A stretch of 64,000 bases of DNA from assembly GCA_917880885.1 (NCBI GenBank), contig OU862919.1, positions 14,464,001-14,528,000 on the forward strand, written 5' to 3'. The stretch's first letter is position 1; each line of letters starts with the position of its first letter. Below, one piece after another: positions 11,765 through 22,959 of the stretch. This DNA comes from Limnephilus marmoratus. Taxonomy: Eukaryota > Arthropoda > Insecta > Trichoptera > Limnephilidae. Position numbers and translations under genes: made by a program. The notes under the pieces are model-generated. The model saw nothing but the letters and a program-made list of their open reading frames with translations. It made no database searches and was not told the DNA's origin.

Positions 11765-14700
11765 GTATTTAAAAAAATATTAATTAAATAATTTATACTT
11801 CTCTTTGGTCCATAGTAGGCTGAACATTGGCTCGGCTATCTGGAAGCCCTGAGGTGGGGTTCCCATTTTTTCATTTTGGAGTGTTCAGAAAAAAAATTCT
11901 GAGGTTTCTCTGCATCCGTGGCTCTATCTGGCGAACTTCTGGGTATGCTTCGACTTCACTCCTTGCATTCCACTTATTTAGACTACTGAAAGGTTATATC
12001 GCAGGTTCTCAACCTTATTTTGCCCACCGCCCACTTTGAGAATATTTTTTTTCTAGAGCTCTCAGGGGAGGGGAGAGAGCTCAACTGTCACGGAAGAAAT
12101 AATTCGATTAAAATATATTAAATTATTGATTATATCTTTTTGTTTAGCAAGTTAAAAAAGCCATTATTTTTATTTTAAGTACCGCCACCTCCTTCCTTCT
12201 ATCCATGATTGTGTCAATTCCTAATAATTATTAATAATACTTCTTCTTCTTCGATGGCGCTACAACCCATATCGAGCTTTGACCTACTGCAACATTCGCC
12301 TCCAACTATTCCTGTCCTCAGCGGCTGACTTCCAGTTTGGTACCTGAAGAAGCTGTGCTGCATCCCCTCTTACCTCGTCTTCCTACCTCAGTCTGGGTCT
12401 TCCCACTTTTTTCCTTCCACCTGGGTGTCCAAGCATAATTCTTTTTGGGACGTGTGTCCGGCATTCTCTGTGGGTATATGCCCGGCCCATCTCAACGTTA
12501 GGAGTCTCATTGGGTTGAGATATTAGGGGCCTGATATATGTCATGCAGTTATTTGTTATGCGCCGCTGTTCCCCCTCTTTCACGGATCCACATATTCTTC
12601 TCAACACTTTTCTTTCAAAAGTATCCAGCATTTCAGCCATCTTTGTCGTCAGTGTCAACGCCTCACATCCATATGCCAATACAGTTCTGACAATAGTCTT
12701 CTAAATAGCCAATTGATTCACCGTTTATCCCATATTTTTAGAATTTATTGAAAAATCGTAAACTTTGTAAACTTGCGAAGTCTGCGTATTAAATGGGGAA
12801 GTATCGTTTCAGCTTTCTACCAACGCAAAATGTAAACCGCGGGAAGGTTTGAAAAACTTCTTTAAAAAGTTTTACGAAAGGTAGATATATCTGTCACATT
12901 GCGGCAAGTGATCGTTCGAGTTGTTTTGCGAACTTGTCATAATTAGCCAAAATTTGCTCGAAACCGCTACCCCGGTTTTTTTAGCGCTAGGCCCCGCAGG
13001 CGGTTTTTTGATGGGCTTCGCCTACTTTAGTAAAGTTCCCTGAGAGTAGAGTTTTGCCCCTGGATAATTTTACTGTGGTAAAGGGGGCGATTCTTTCAAT
13101 ACGGTTAAGAAGCCCTGTTTTAGACATTTGTCTTTTTGATTTTATTATTTGAAGTATAGGTATCTTTTCATGTTTAGAAAACCTTAGATGCCGAAAAATT
13201 TTATTTTTCAAAAAAAATTCTCCTGGAAAAATCGATAGATCGGGAAATTATTTTTAAGACTTTTATCTTTGTAGTGTGAAGTTGGAAATTTTCCGTGTTT
13301 TTAAATCAAATAATTTTAATAATTCATAACTTATTTTTCCATTTTTCTGGAAAATTGTGTTTTATTAAAAAAAAAATCAGGAAAATTGTGAAAATGACTC
13401 TGGAAATACACATTTATCTTTTTGATTTTGTTATGCAATGTTTTGAAATTTTTTAAGTTTTAAACAATCCAAAATTTCCTTCCGGAAAAATTTGAATTGG
13501 AAAAAAATTGTTCGGAAAATGGTTTGGGAAATTGTATTAAAGTTTTTGAACCTGAGTAATTCAAAGTTTTGTTAATTTTATTTTTGACCTTTTCTCATCT
13601 GGAATGCTTTTTGAAACTTTAACTTTCGGTTCTTTTTAAAAATAATGGAGGGCGCCACTTCCGTCTACTACAATCGAAAATGTACAGTCCTTCAGATAAT
13701 AATACTATCAGATATTTGGATATTTTTATAGTGTCATTTTAGTGAAAAATCACCTCCAAAGCGCTGCACATGTATTAAACTTTTTATAGTCTGTGATGTG
13801 TAAGAAATTTAACAAAAAAATATTATACTTATTATTCTAATATTTGTTTCAGGACATCACGAAACTGAATTGCCAATGGCCCAGGCTGTGAAACTTCTTT
13901 CCAGGGGAGTCATTTCCGTGTGCAAGCCGAGCCTGGATTGTGATGTCCCTAAAGAGATCGACACCAAGAGAAGTCAACAAGATGCAGATCGTAGCGTCAT
14001 TGAAATAATAGATGACTTGAGTAGTTTGTCAGGTAGTTCCGTTATTATTAACGAACACAATCAAATACCCATCATGGTTGAGTCAGAAGATGACGAAACT
14101 CGCGGTTTTCCGAAAAAGGAAACAAAATATTCCATAAATAAATCTACAATGACGGAAGATTATCCAACACCGGTACCAGAATTAGAACAAATTAACAACA
14201 AACGACCACAAAGGCGTTCGATCAAACCAGTGAACTATATCATCGGGGATTCAGATTTAACTGAAAATAAAGCAAACAAAATATCTACACACGTTAAAAC
14301 CGATTTCAAAAAAGATGATAAAGAAACAATTACCATAACTGCATCTAATGGTCGTGCGCAAATCAATTCAAATTTTCTGGGCATATTTAAGGAGAAATCA
14401 GATACTCAAAGTAAGTTACTAGATTATTTTATTTTTCATATTATATTCAAATTATATTACCAACTAGCTTTTTCCCGCGGCTTCGCTCGCTTGGTGTAAC
14501 CTCCCCCTCTCACCGCCCTCCCTCTCCCACCCCCCCCCCTTCTCCTCCCCCCTCCTCCCCTAATTTTTGAAGTATCTAGACGCGTTCCACGCCGAAACGC
14601 AAATTATATAAAATTCCCTCGATAGAAAAAAATCGCAAAGTATACTCTGAAAATTATTATAAATAGTATAAACACGTTTGTTATAGTTGTGAAAAATTTC

Positions 14701-17700
14701 ACAATGTTTCTTTAAATGTTACTTAAGATACCTTCCACGAGATTTTTGCTCTATTTTAAACGAGTTGTGTTTTATTGAACATTTTCGCAATTTTCGCATC
14801 GATTTTATCGCTTTAAATATTAGCGCGCTCCTCTAACATTCGTAATTACACATCTTACACATCTTCTACTTTTTGAGCATGGATGCGACGCCTTAAGTCT
14901 AAAGTATGCTTTGGGAGAATTTGTGTTACATGGTTTATTTCTTTTATTAATCCATTATTTCTTTACTTTCATCTCGTTAATTTCTGCTAATAATAATCAG
15001 CTTAGTCTATTTATTACTTTATTGCATTGCAGCCCGTTCATCTTCTAATACGCCACTCACTAATATACTATATTCGACCGTAATGTGTTTTTTTAATTTT
15101 TTTTCGCTATTTTTTCATTTTCGTCACTTTTTTGCCATTTAGGCAAGTTACTCGCCACTCGACTAAATTACTAGCCTGGTCCGAACAAGCCTTACCCTCT
15201 GCACGAGTATGGCCGAAACGGTGGGGCGAAGCGAAAAAATGCCCAGAAGAGTATGGCCGAAACGTTTCGTCTGCGGTTATTATTCAAATAATGTCATATT
15301 TAATTAATATATTTGATTTGTAGTGGCATCTATTGACATCTTTTGAAAGACATACGTACAATACCGACTTCACAGTTTTAGTTTAAAAATTATTTTTGTG
15401 TCATTTAGCGATCGTCAGAGGAAGAAAGCAGTTTTTTTGTATGGGCATGTTTTTTTTCGATGTTGGTTTATTATAGTGGATTGATGTCGATGACATTTTA
15501 ATTCAAAATGTAATGTTATTTTTAGTTAATCTATGATAATTTATAAAAAGATATTTAAAAAATGAACCAAAAAAAAACTCACTCCTCAGGTACAGTTTTG
15601 TTCTCCAAAACTACCCGTAACTTGCGGAGAGGTTAAGAGTCCTACTAGCGATGGGTAAGTTCTGTATTTTGCCAGAGGCCTCGAGGAGTGCTTTCTTTCA
15701 AAATGCTCGAGTTCCAGGATCAGGTCTCGGGTCCGAGTTCTTTGGTGCAGACTGGGTACCGGGTGCTGTTGCGGCTACCGGGTCGCACGAGTTCGGCCGG
15801 AGCCGATCCTCGGAGGGGGTACCCGCACAAGAATTCGAACGCGAGTGATGCGAGTGGCTCAGACCGCGAACACGGGGACGCCGGTGAAGGCATTCGGGTT
15901 CCGGCTCCGAGTTCGGCTGCGAGTTTCGGGTTTGGGCCCGTACCCTGGACTGGGTTCTCTGGGAGTAGTAGATTTTGGGAGTAGAAGGAGTGGTCAAGAA
16001 CCCATTCCAGCTGAACCAACACATCGCTATTATGTCATGGTATGGTACAGTCGAACAATCATTTTTCATATTGCATTAAAAAACATGTTTTCACTTTATT
16101 TCTAGACCAAACTGACACTGACCCAGATACAATGGCTATCACTGAAGAACATTTGAACAGATTAAATAATGAAGAAGCCTTTTTAAATATAAATAAGGTG
16201 AATAGCAGAAACGGTGCTCCAATTGATGAAAATCTCCATCTCCAACTCATAAATGTTGATGATCAATCAGTAGATAGCACTGTTTTTTCAGACACCAATT
16301 TACACCGAAATATTGTTGAAACATCACCAATAGTTGATATGGAGTGTATTCCAATCAACTGTCTGTTCCAAAATAGTGATATAGAAGAAATTTCAAAGCA
16401 AATGGTCGAATTAGTAGAATGCCAAAGTACGTCTGAAATTACTAGCTCCTCAGATCGAAATCGATGTAACAACGCGACAATGACCCAATCAATCAGTTGT
16501 ACCGCCGTGCAGCAGATGCTGTTAAAAGATCTTCAGCTGATGGTTCAAAAATTTCATGAATTCAGTCACTCAGAAAAACATGCACGAAAAATTGCCACAG
16601 CTTTATCAACAGAATCAACAGTGGTAAGCAAAGTTGACGATCGAAAATCTGAATCGTTACCAATCAGTGCAAAGAGCTCTGATAATCTGACTGATGAATA
16701 TAGCTCAACCGAAGCAGACAAGGTAACCCCAGCATGTTTCGACACAACAGACAGTGCAACGCAAATCTCAGAGGATAAATTGACACCAGAGAATGATTAT
16801 AGTATACAGGACATTGATAAGTGCAACAATATAAACAGTGCAAGCCAATCGTACCAGATAACTTCAAGGAATAAAATTAGCAAGTATCTTAAAACATATA
16901 ATACGAGAAAAAAAATACAGACGATGAAAAAAGCACTAAAAGCTAAACAAAAAACGACAAAAATATATCGCCGACATAAAAATGAAAAAAAAATAGCTAT
17001 ACATGCCAAAAGAAAGACAATCGGAGCACCTATATCAAAGAATGACCTTCCAAGAAAACCTCGAGTAGAAAAAGAAACCATTGACAGCGCAAACCAGCCA
17101 GTCAGTACTGTAGAAAATGATAATAATATTTCAAATTACGATGAAATTACTAATAATGAAAGCGATTTGTTTGAACCATCAACTGAGAGCGAGAAACTTG
17201 AAGATATTGTTAAAAATGGTGCAGATCCCCTTGAAAAACTAAATCCAGAAACTAAACCTAATAATGAAGATGAAACAAATGATAATAAGAGCGCGGAAGT
17301 CACAATATCTAACATTCCAGAAGCCAAAAATACTACAAAAGGAATGTGTGAGGAAATTAAGCAGATTCTTGTTTTTATCGACAAAAATATTCTCATAGTA
17401 GATCCAGTGGAGGGAGTGAGTGTCAACCCCAACACATCTAAGACCTCATACGATGGTTCTCATTTGAATACAACAAGCCTCGTTAATTCAGAAAAGCAAA
17501 CTCATGCCATGATACAATCGAAAAGCGATAAGGCTTTTAATAAGACTTCTGATCATTTAACTATGAACAAAAACAACACAGATAGTGCATTGCCTGATAA
17601 AGTTAAGAATGGTACAGTATCTCGTAAACGCAAACAACCACAGAGACGTGTCACTCAAAATAAAGATAAAAACATTATTCAGAAGACTCCAACAAACAAG

Positions 17701-20700
17701 AAACGTATTTCCGCAAGGAGAGAAAACATGTTTCAACTAAAACAGTTGAGAGTTGTTTGCGAACGATTCTCTGTCGAAATCTCTAACAACGACACAAAGA
17801 AAAACAATTCTACAGTACAAGAAGAGCATTGTGACTCTACAACGGCTGTTATTGAAAACAGACCAGAAGTCAGCAGTCCATTGGAAACATGCCACTCTCG
17901 AGAAACTGTGACATGTAACACTGATCCAGAATATTCCAAATCATATCCATTATTTTACCCAGAGTCGGCCAAAGATGAAAGACAAATAAACAGTGATTGG
18001 CGATCGAAGACACCACTTAAAACCGATGATGTAGAGGTGGACATCGAAAATATTATTGATAATGAAATTAGCATTGTTAATAATAAAATTATTTGTGTTG
18101 AAGATTCCACAACCAAGGACAGTGATGAGAAAATTTTAAATAGCGATTACAGGTAAGAGAATTTTTCTTAATATGTATTTTATTTCATGTGCAAGAAGCG
18201 ATTTGATTAAATTAAACACCATTTCTTTGACCAAATATATACACGATGTCTGGCAACTTGTAGAACCTACAATACCTACCCACAAAGCGGGAAATTAGTA
18301 AATCTATTTTGTACAGAGAACTTCAAAAAACTTTTTTTTCCAACAGGAGCATATAGATTTTTTTAAACCTTTCCATTTTTCGGCAACTAAAGGGTTGAAA
18401 AAAAACTTTTGTCTACGCTTCGTGCGTTATAAAAGGCATTATACAGCAGATATTAACCTCCTGGTGACACGTGTTTTTAATTGTTTACCTAAAAATTTCA
18501 ACTTTGGGCTCTATTTATTTGAAAGCTTAAATCAAAAAAAGGTATACCACAAAATCGATTCTTGCTTGTACTGCAACTACATACAAGTGTACCACAAGTA
18601 CTTTACTACAGGTTTCCGGACACCGTGTTTGATTTATAGTTAATGATTTTATATTTTATGCCATCTGCAATCCAAAAGCTGTTTCTTTTTCTTTCTCTTT
18701 TGATGCATATTGCTAAAATCTTCACCTAGTTACCACTTGTTATACCCATTTTAACTTTAAAACTGTTTTTGATACCTGTATGCACTTAATCACAGAAAAT
18801 GTAATAACATGCAAAAGCCAAAAGTTGATGATTAATCAATAAATATCGACGAGTGAAAAATATGGTGAAAAGCTTTAGCTGTGTTTGATGCCAAGATCTG
18901 AATAGCCAGGTACTTCCCCTTCTCCTTCCCCTCCCCACTATCTTTAGCCACGCAACATACCCCAATTGGGGATGCCATAGTTTCACTGGTTCCAGATGGT
19001 TGGGACTCTTTTGTGGTACCTATTCACATTAAAAAAAAATTAAATGCTCCAAATAGTTCAGTCACGTCAGCAGACGGCTGCATTTGCAGAGTATCTTAGC
19101 ACTAGTAGAGTAAAAATTAAAATTTATTCCTTTTATTTCATAGAAATGTATCATTTTATCTATTTACCGTAAAACAATATTTTATGATAACTGCATTAAG
19201 CTGCATATAGATATTAGCAACACAACATGCAATACATCAAAGGTTGCAATAAATTACCGTACTCCGTTGGTTGCGCAGAGCAACATGTATACTATGGTAA
19301 TTTGTTGCATTGCATGTTGTGTTGCTAATATCTGTAAGCGGTTTTACTTAACCTTCTTCGCAGGGTGGCCCGAAAACTGAAGAAGTCTCATATGAAGTCT
19401 AGATTCAAGAAACACTTTCTTTATTTCTTAAACACATTTATTTTACATTTCAGTATTGCTGAAGTACAGGAAGAAGTTCAAACAATTTCTGGGGCACTTC
19501 TTTCATCTCCTCCACATCACAAGAGCAGCCACTTGCCAATCACAGCCGCTCCCACAGTCCAGAAAACTGCCACACGGAGAGCTCAGCCGTTACATGAACC
19601 TAATAATACTGAAGAGATTGTCTTCCGATCCAAACTACCTAACTCCGCCAACCTAGAATATGAAAAACTAATAGTCGATGTTATTTTAAACACGGAAAAT
19701 ACGGTTGGGGTTGAGAATCAAGAAGAATATAGTGTGGAACAAGGCATTCCTAAAAATAACTCACAGGTAATGGAAGGGGATTTAGTAGAAACAATTTCTG
19801 ATACATCTTGTAAATTTAATTTTAAGCCAATCAGCATCGGCTCTCCATTCGAGTTGACCAGTGATGTAACTCTAGACACTCAACTGGTAAATTTGAGGTC
19901 AGTAGACAATGGGGCTAATTCAAAAACTCTTTCCAACACCAAATACAGCGATTCAGAAACAGTGTCGAGTACTACTTTAAGTAACGGTAATGACTTAGGG
20001 AAGACTAATCAGTTCGAGAATACGGATCGGGAAAAACAATTTAATATTGTAACCAATTCCACCATCATCGATGTATCGCCACATTCGGAATTAACACTGG
20101 GTGTGAATTCCAATAGCAACCAGTGCGGTGTAGATTGTCAGGACCTGGTTATAGAAGATCATTCAGCAAAGCATGATCTAGTTGAAACACAACCAGACAA
20201 CGAACCTAACAGAGGGACTGCCACAATTTATAAGACAAATCCTGCGGAGACATCCGTTTCATCACGTAATATTACTGCGAGCGAATACATATTAAGAAAA
20301 CAAGAAAAAAACGATTACATAGAATTAAATACCGCAATTCCAGATCCTAGGTTACGAGGTTCTTATCTTTGTTTTGAGGAAGCCGTGATGCTCTCTGATG
20401 TAAACAAGGTAGAAATATTCAAAAATATATCGGCAAAACAAGCAAATCTGGTTAAGAAAAAATTTAAAAAAAGGGATGATAAAGATCTTCGCAAATTAGA
20501 ATATAAGAAGGATGAAAGTAATCTTGACAATGCACTTAAACTGCAAACTGTTGTCACTGATCATCAAATGCTGAGTCAACGCAAGAAAGAAAAAATACTG
20601 CCCAAGTTGATTTCTGTCTCTGGTAAAACACCAGAATCATCTTTAAATATATTATCTTCCTCTCCTCCGTTAGATGCGTTTTCTGATGGAACTCCTCAGA

Positions 20701-22346
20701 TGTGTCCTCCACCCTCATCAAATCCGCAACTATTGGAGTCTAGTCGATTATTTTCATCTGTAAAATCTTTAGAAAGTTTATCTAGTTCTTTGTTACACAG
20801 TTTTAACCTAGCGTTCAATCAAAATGCAGCTCAAGAGTCACAATCATCCAAGATCAATGACTATTCAAAGTCAGAGTCGTCAAGCGGGATGAGCATCTCA
20901 GAATCACCAACGACAAATGCGCATTCCTCTCCATTGTCCATTACTGAGAAAGCAATGGCAGATCAGCTTGAATTAAAAAGCAAAGTAGAAAGTGAATTTC
21001 AGTTGGAAAAACCATTCCCCAAAGGGTTAACAGTATCATTGCGTTCAAATGACACGGTGCTCAGTCACAGTGATCAGCCCAGTCCCGGTGTTAGCACGAA
21101 AAATTTTGTAAATAATCAGATTTCACCGTGTGTAGAGATAACAGAATCTATAACAAAGATGCAAGAAGATACAACACATGTTGCCCAAAAATTGAGACTG
21201 AAAGATATCAGAAAACAACCCAAACAAGGTAGTGAAAAAGAAAGAGAAGAGCACACATTATTAGCAGCAATTCAGAAAACCCAAATCCAAATATATTCAA
21301 ATCCGTATTACATTGAAAGTAACCCAAACGAAGCACAAAAGATAGAAGTGTTAGCAGCCCGCCAAGATACCACAAAAAGAACTGATCAACAATGTATTGG
21401 TACAAATGTTACGAGATCTCAAAGGCTATTCCAAAATTTAAAGAGAGATATTGCAACGCAAAGAGAAGGGTTAGATTTATCAAAATCATATGAAAATGCC
21501 ATAGATGGCGAAAGCGATAGAAATTCTTACATTACTGGAAATAATTACAGAAGTCAGAAAGAGTTCCAATCAGATAAAACTGTGAATCAAAATACTAATA
21601 CGAATTACAAACACTACTATAGAAAAAAGTTCGATTTACTACCGGACGTTAATATTAATCTACCACCACCAAATCAAATAAATCATTCAAGTGACGTACA
21701 ACGCCGACAGGCTAACGGCAGTCTCCAAGAATCACAAGCGACACATGATCCAAACCACGTAAATCCTACGCATCCAAGTGTTCCAACTACACAGCAATAT
21801 TACGGCAGCTCTATTTATCCAGTATGTCCTACTCCAATCATGGCGACAAATAATATTCACATAATACCACACAACAATCATTTTGTAGACAATCGAGTTT
21901 TACACAGGAATCCAAATAACCAAGATCAATATTCACCTTGTAATCCAGTGTCAAATTATCAACATGGTTCTACGAATCTACAATCAGCTCAATGCAGTCC
22001 AAGACAAGTTACTGATCTGCATCATTTCAATCCAAATTCTGCACTTTCCACACAATCGACATCTGCAGCACATTCCGCGCATTCCACATATTTCACACAT
22101 CCCGCACATTCTCAAATTCGATTTCCGCCTCCGCAGAGAAACATAGACCCTAATATGTTTGCAAGATCATACAGTCCGTGGACCAACCCTATTCATCCTT
22201 ACCCCCCACAAGAACACAGAACATTCCCTCCACTCGACGAACAAAAACAACAATTCATTCAAAACTACGCAAAGAGAGCACGCCCTCCCCCTCCACAAGC
22301 ACAACCAAAAAAAATACTAAGAAGAAGAAGTAGCATGTTTCAATAA
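11179..22346 (+). CDS. Large uncharacterised low-complexity protein, 4 exons
   Basis: The coding exons are 11179-11764, 13853-14410, 16106-18152 and 19454-22346 (or 19364-22346), giving 2,027 (or 2,057) aa. All donors and acceptors are GT/AG and the phases (1,1,2) fit exactly. The start is the first ATG after an in-frame stop at 11152. I do not recognise the protein. It is rich in Ser, Thr, Asn, Lys and Glu, so probably mostly disordered. It has basic clusters at about residues 158-195, 638-690 and 880-925 that could be nuclear localisation signals, a possible amphipathic helix at about 517-550, a His/Pro/Gln/Asn-rich C-terminal region, and a KKILRRRSSMFQ end. Residues 78-112 are the most hydrophobic stretch. 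A nuclear or chromatin role is only an inference. The two very long open exons are strong evidence for a real gene. Confidence 0.8.
12243..12720 (-). mobile_element. RTE-like LINE 3' fragment in intron 1
   Basis: The minus strand encodes a degraded copy of the C-terminus of an RTE-type endonuclease/reverse transcriptase: MAYGCEALTLTTKMAEMLD, FERKVLRRICG, then GGRKKVGRPRLR. A frameshift and local rearrangement break it relative to the copy at 23113-23735. The 3' tail is a short (GAA)n run, seen as cttcttcttcttcg on the plus strand. It is 5'-truncated, like most LINE insertions. Confidence 0.8.
12955..13045. repeat. Dispersed repeat, copy 1
   Basis: The segment cgctaggccccgcaggcgg with flanking aaccgct and ggttttt blocks is found again in reverse orientation at 57300-57362 (ccgcccgcagggcctagcag). 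It is a short repeat of unknown type. The rest of intron 1 (13046-13852) is AT-rich with many ggaaaatt-like words and no other feature. Confidence 0.45.
13853..14410 (+). CDS. Uncharacterised protein, coding exon 2
   Basis: The acceptor is atttgtttcag|gacatc. The exon completes a GGA codon, carries residues 197-381 and ends one base into a codon before the strong donor gtaagt. Around residue 316 it contains the basic stretch KRPQRRSIKPVNYIIGDSD. Its KRPQRRS word is echoed by KQPQRRV in exon 3. The reading frame continues into the intron only to 14499, consistent with splicing here. Confidence 0.8.
14464..14640 (-). mobile_element. Helitron-like 3' end in intron 2
   Basis: The CTAG at 14464-14467 is preceded, on the minus strand, by a GC-rich hairpin (gcgagcgaagccgcggg) and followed by T. 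This is the familiar lepidopteran cccgcggcttcgctcgc repeat end. It lies about 50 bp after the exon 2 donor. The extent to the right is unknown. Confidence 0.5.
15646..16029. mobile_element. GC-rich element in intron 2, hAT-like ends
   Basis: An island clearly richer in G+C than the surrounding intron is bounded by TAGCGATG (15646) and its reverse complement CATCGCTA (ending 16029). The interior is full of CGGGT/GAGTTC-type words. No matching 8-bp flank is found (agtcctac versus ttatgtca), so the boundaries or class may be wrong. Open frames in it are composition artefacts. It ends only 76 bases before the exon 3 acceptor. Confidence 0.45.
16106..18152 (+). CDS. Uncharacterised protein, coding exon 3
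   Basis: This 2,047-bp exon follows the acceptor ttatttctag|accaaac; it completes an AAC codon and encodes residues 383-1063. The donor is ACAG|gtaaga. It contains a possible helix, MLLKDLQLMVQKFHEF (about residue 518), and two Lys/Arg-rich tracts (about 638-690 and 880-925) with words such as TRKKIQTMKKALK and VSRKRKQPQRRV. The remainder is acidic/polar low complexity. A 2-kb frame without stops in DNA this AT-rich would be very unlikely without selection. Confidence 0.85.
18866..19012 (-). mobile_element. SINE-like repeat copy in intron 3
   Basis: The minus strand reads a ccaaccatctggaaccagtg start, then tggcatccccaattggg, a gggaggggaaggag tract and cctggctattcagatct, the pattern shared with the cluster at 39955-40915. 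Confidence 0.7.
19209..19333. mobile_element. Short palindromic MITE before exon 4 acceptor
   Basis: The ends agatattagcaacacaacat and atgttgtgttgctaatatct are perfect reverse complements in a 125-bp element. It stops 28 bases before the cag of the first exon 4 acceptor (19361-19363), so it occupies the region where the branch point would be. Superfamily unknown. Confidence 0.7.
19364..22346 (+). CDS. Uncharacterised protein, terminal exon 4
   Basis: There are two in-frame acceptors: cttcttcgcag|g (exon from 19364) and ttattttacatttcag|t (exon from 19454). Both keep the frame with exon 3 (AG+G or AG+T). The extra 30 residues would include FLYFLNTFILHF, which looks like a pyrimidine tract read as codons, so I favour 19454. 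The exon encodes a polar, Ser/Asn-rich region. Near the C-terminus is a His/Pro/Gln-rich part (AHSAHSTYFTHPAHS), then a Pro run (RPPPPQAQPKK) and RRRSSMFQ before TAA at 22344-22346. No domain is recognised. Confidence 0.8.
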
Positions 22347-22959
22347 GATTGCGACGGAAGGTTATTGCGAAATTAACAATGTCTCAGATAGATCGTCGAT
22401 AGATGACCAATTGGGTTGTGGAAACAGATATTGTAAACATTAATGTTTTATCATGATAGAAAAAGTATACAGAAAAATTTGTTTTTTTTAGGGTATGCTA
22501 TGCCATGAGCAGATTGATTAAGGCAATACAATGAAAAATGTTTTTGTTTAAATAATATTTGATCACCAACAAATACAGTTTTTATTAAATACTGCAACAT
22601 TGAGAGATAAATCGTGTCCCAGAAAGAGCTACAAGAATCGATCAACCGCATCAACGAAGAGTGCACGGCAACAACCACACAAGCGCCATCTTCTGCTACA
22701 AGATTACCTGCCATTAATTAATTACTAGTGGGTGGTGTTTTAAAAAATTTAAACTCTAACCTGTGCAGTATTGTATACAATTCACCAACTCCATCCACCG
22801 GGAATGATAATCCTGTTCATGAAATCTATCATCCATGCAAATAAGTTTTTAAATTCAATCTGTTAAAAAGTCATTAATATCATTAGAAGAATCTAGAAGT
22901 CTATATTTTTTTTAATTAGTTCTGGTTAGTATTGTTCAAAATCAATTTAAATATAAGAG

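Noticed and set aside
12000..12200. Possible Charlie-type hAT terminus (caggttctcaacctta)
   Set aside because: Only one end is seen; no partner terminus or 8-bp duplication was found.
15698..16069. Several overlapping frames of about 100 codons in the GC-rich intron segment
   Set aside because: Few stops because of high GC; frames overlap on both strands and none continues with a splice pattern.
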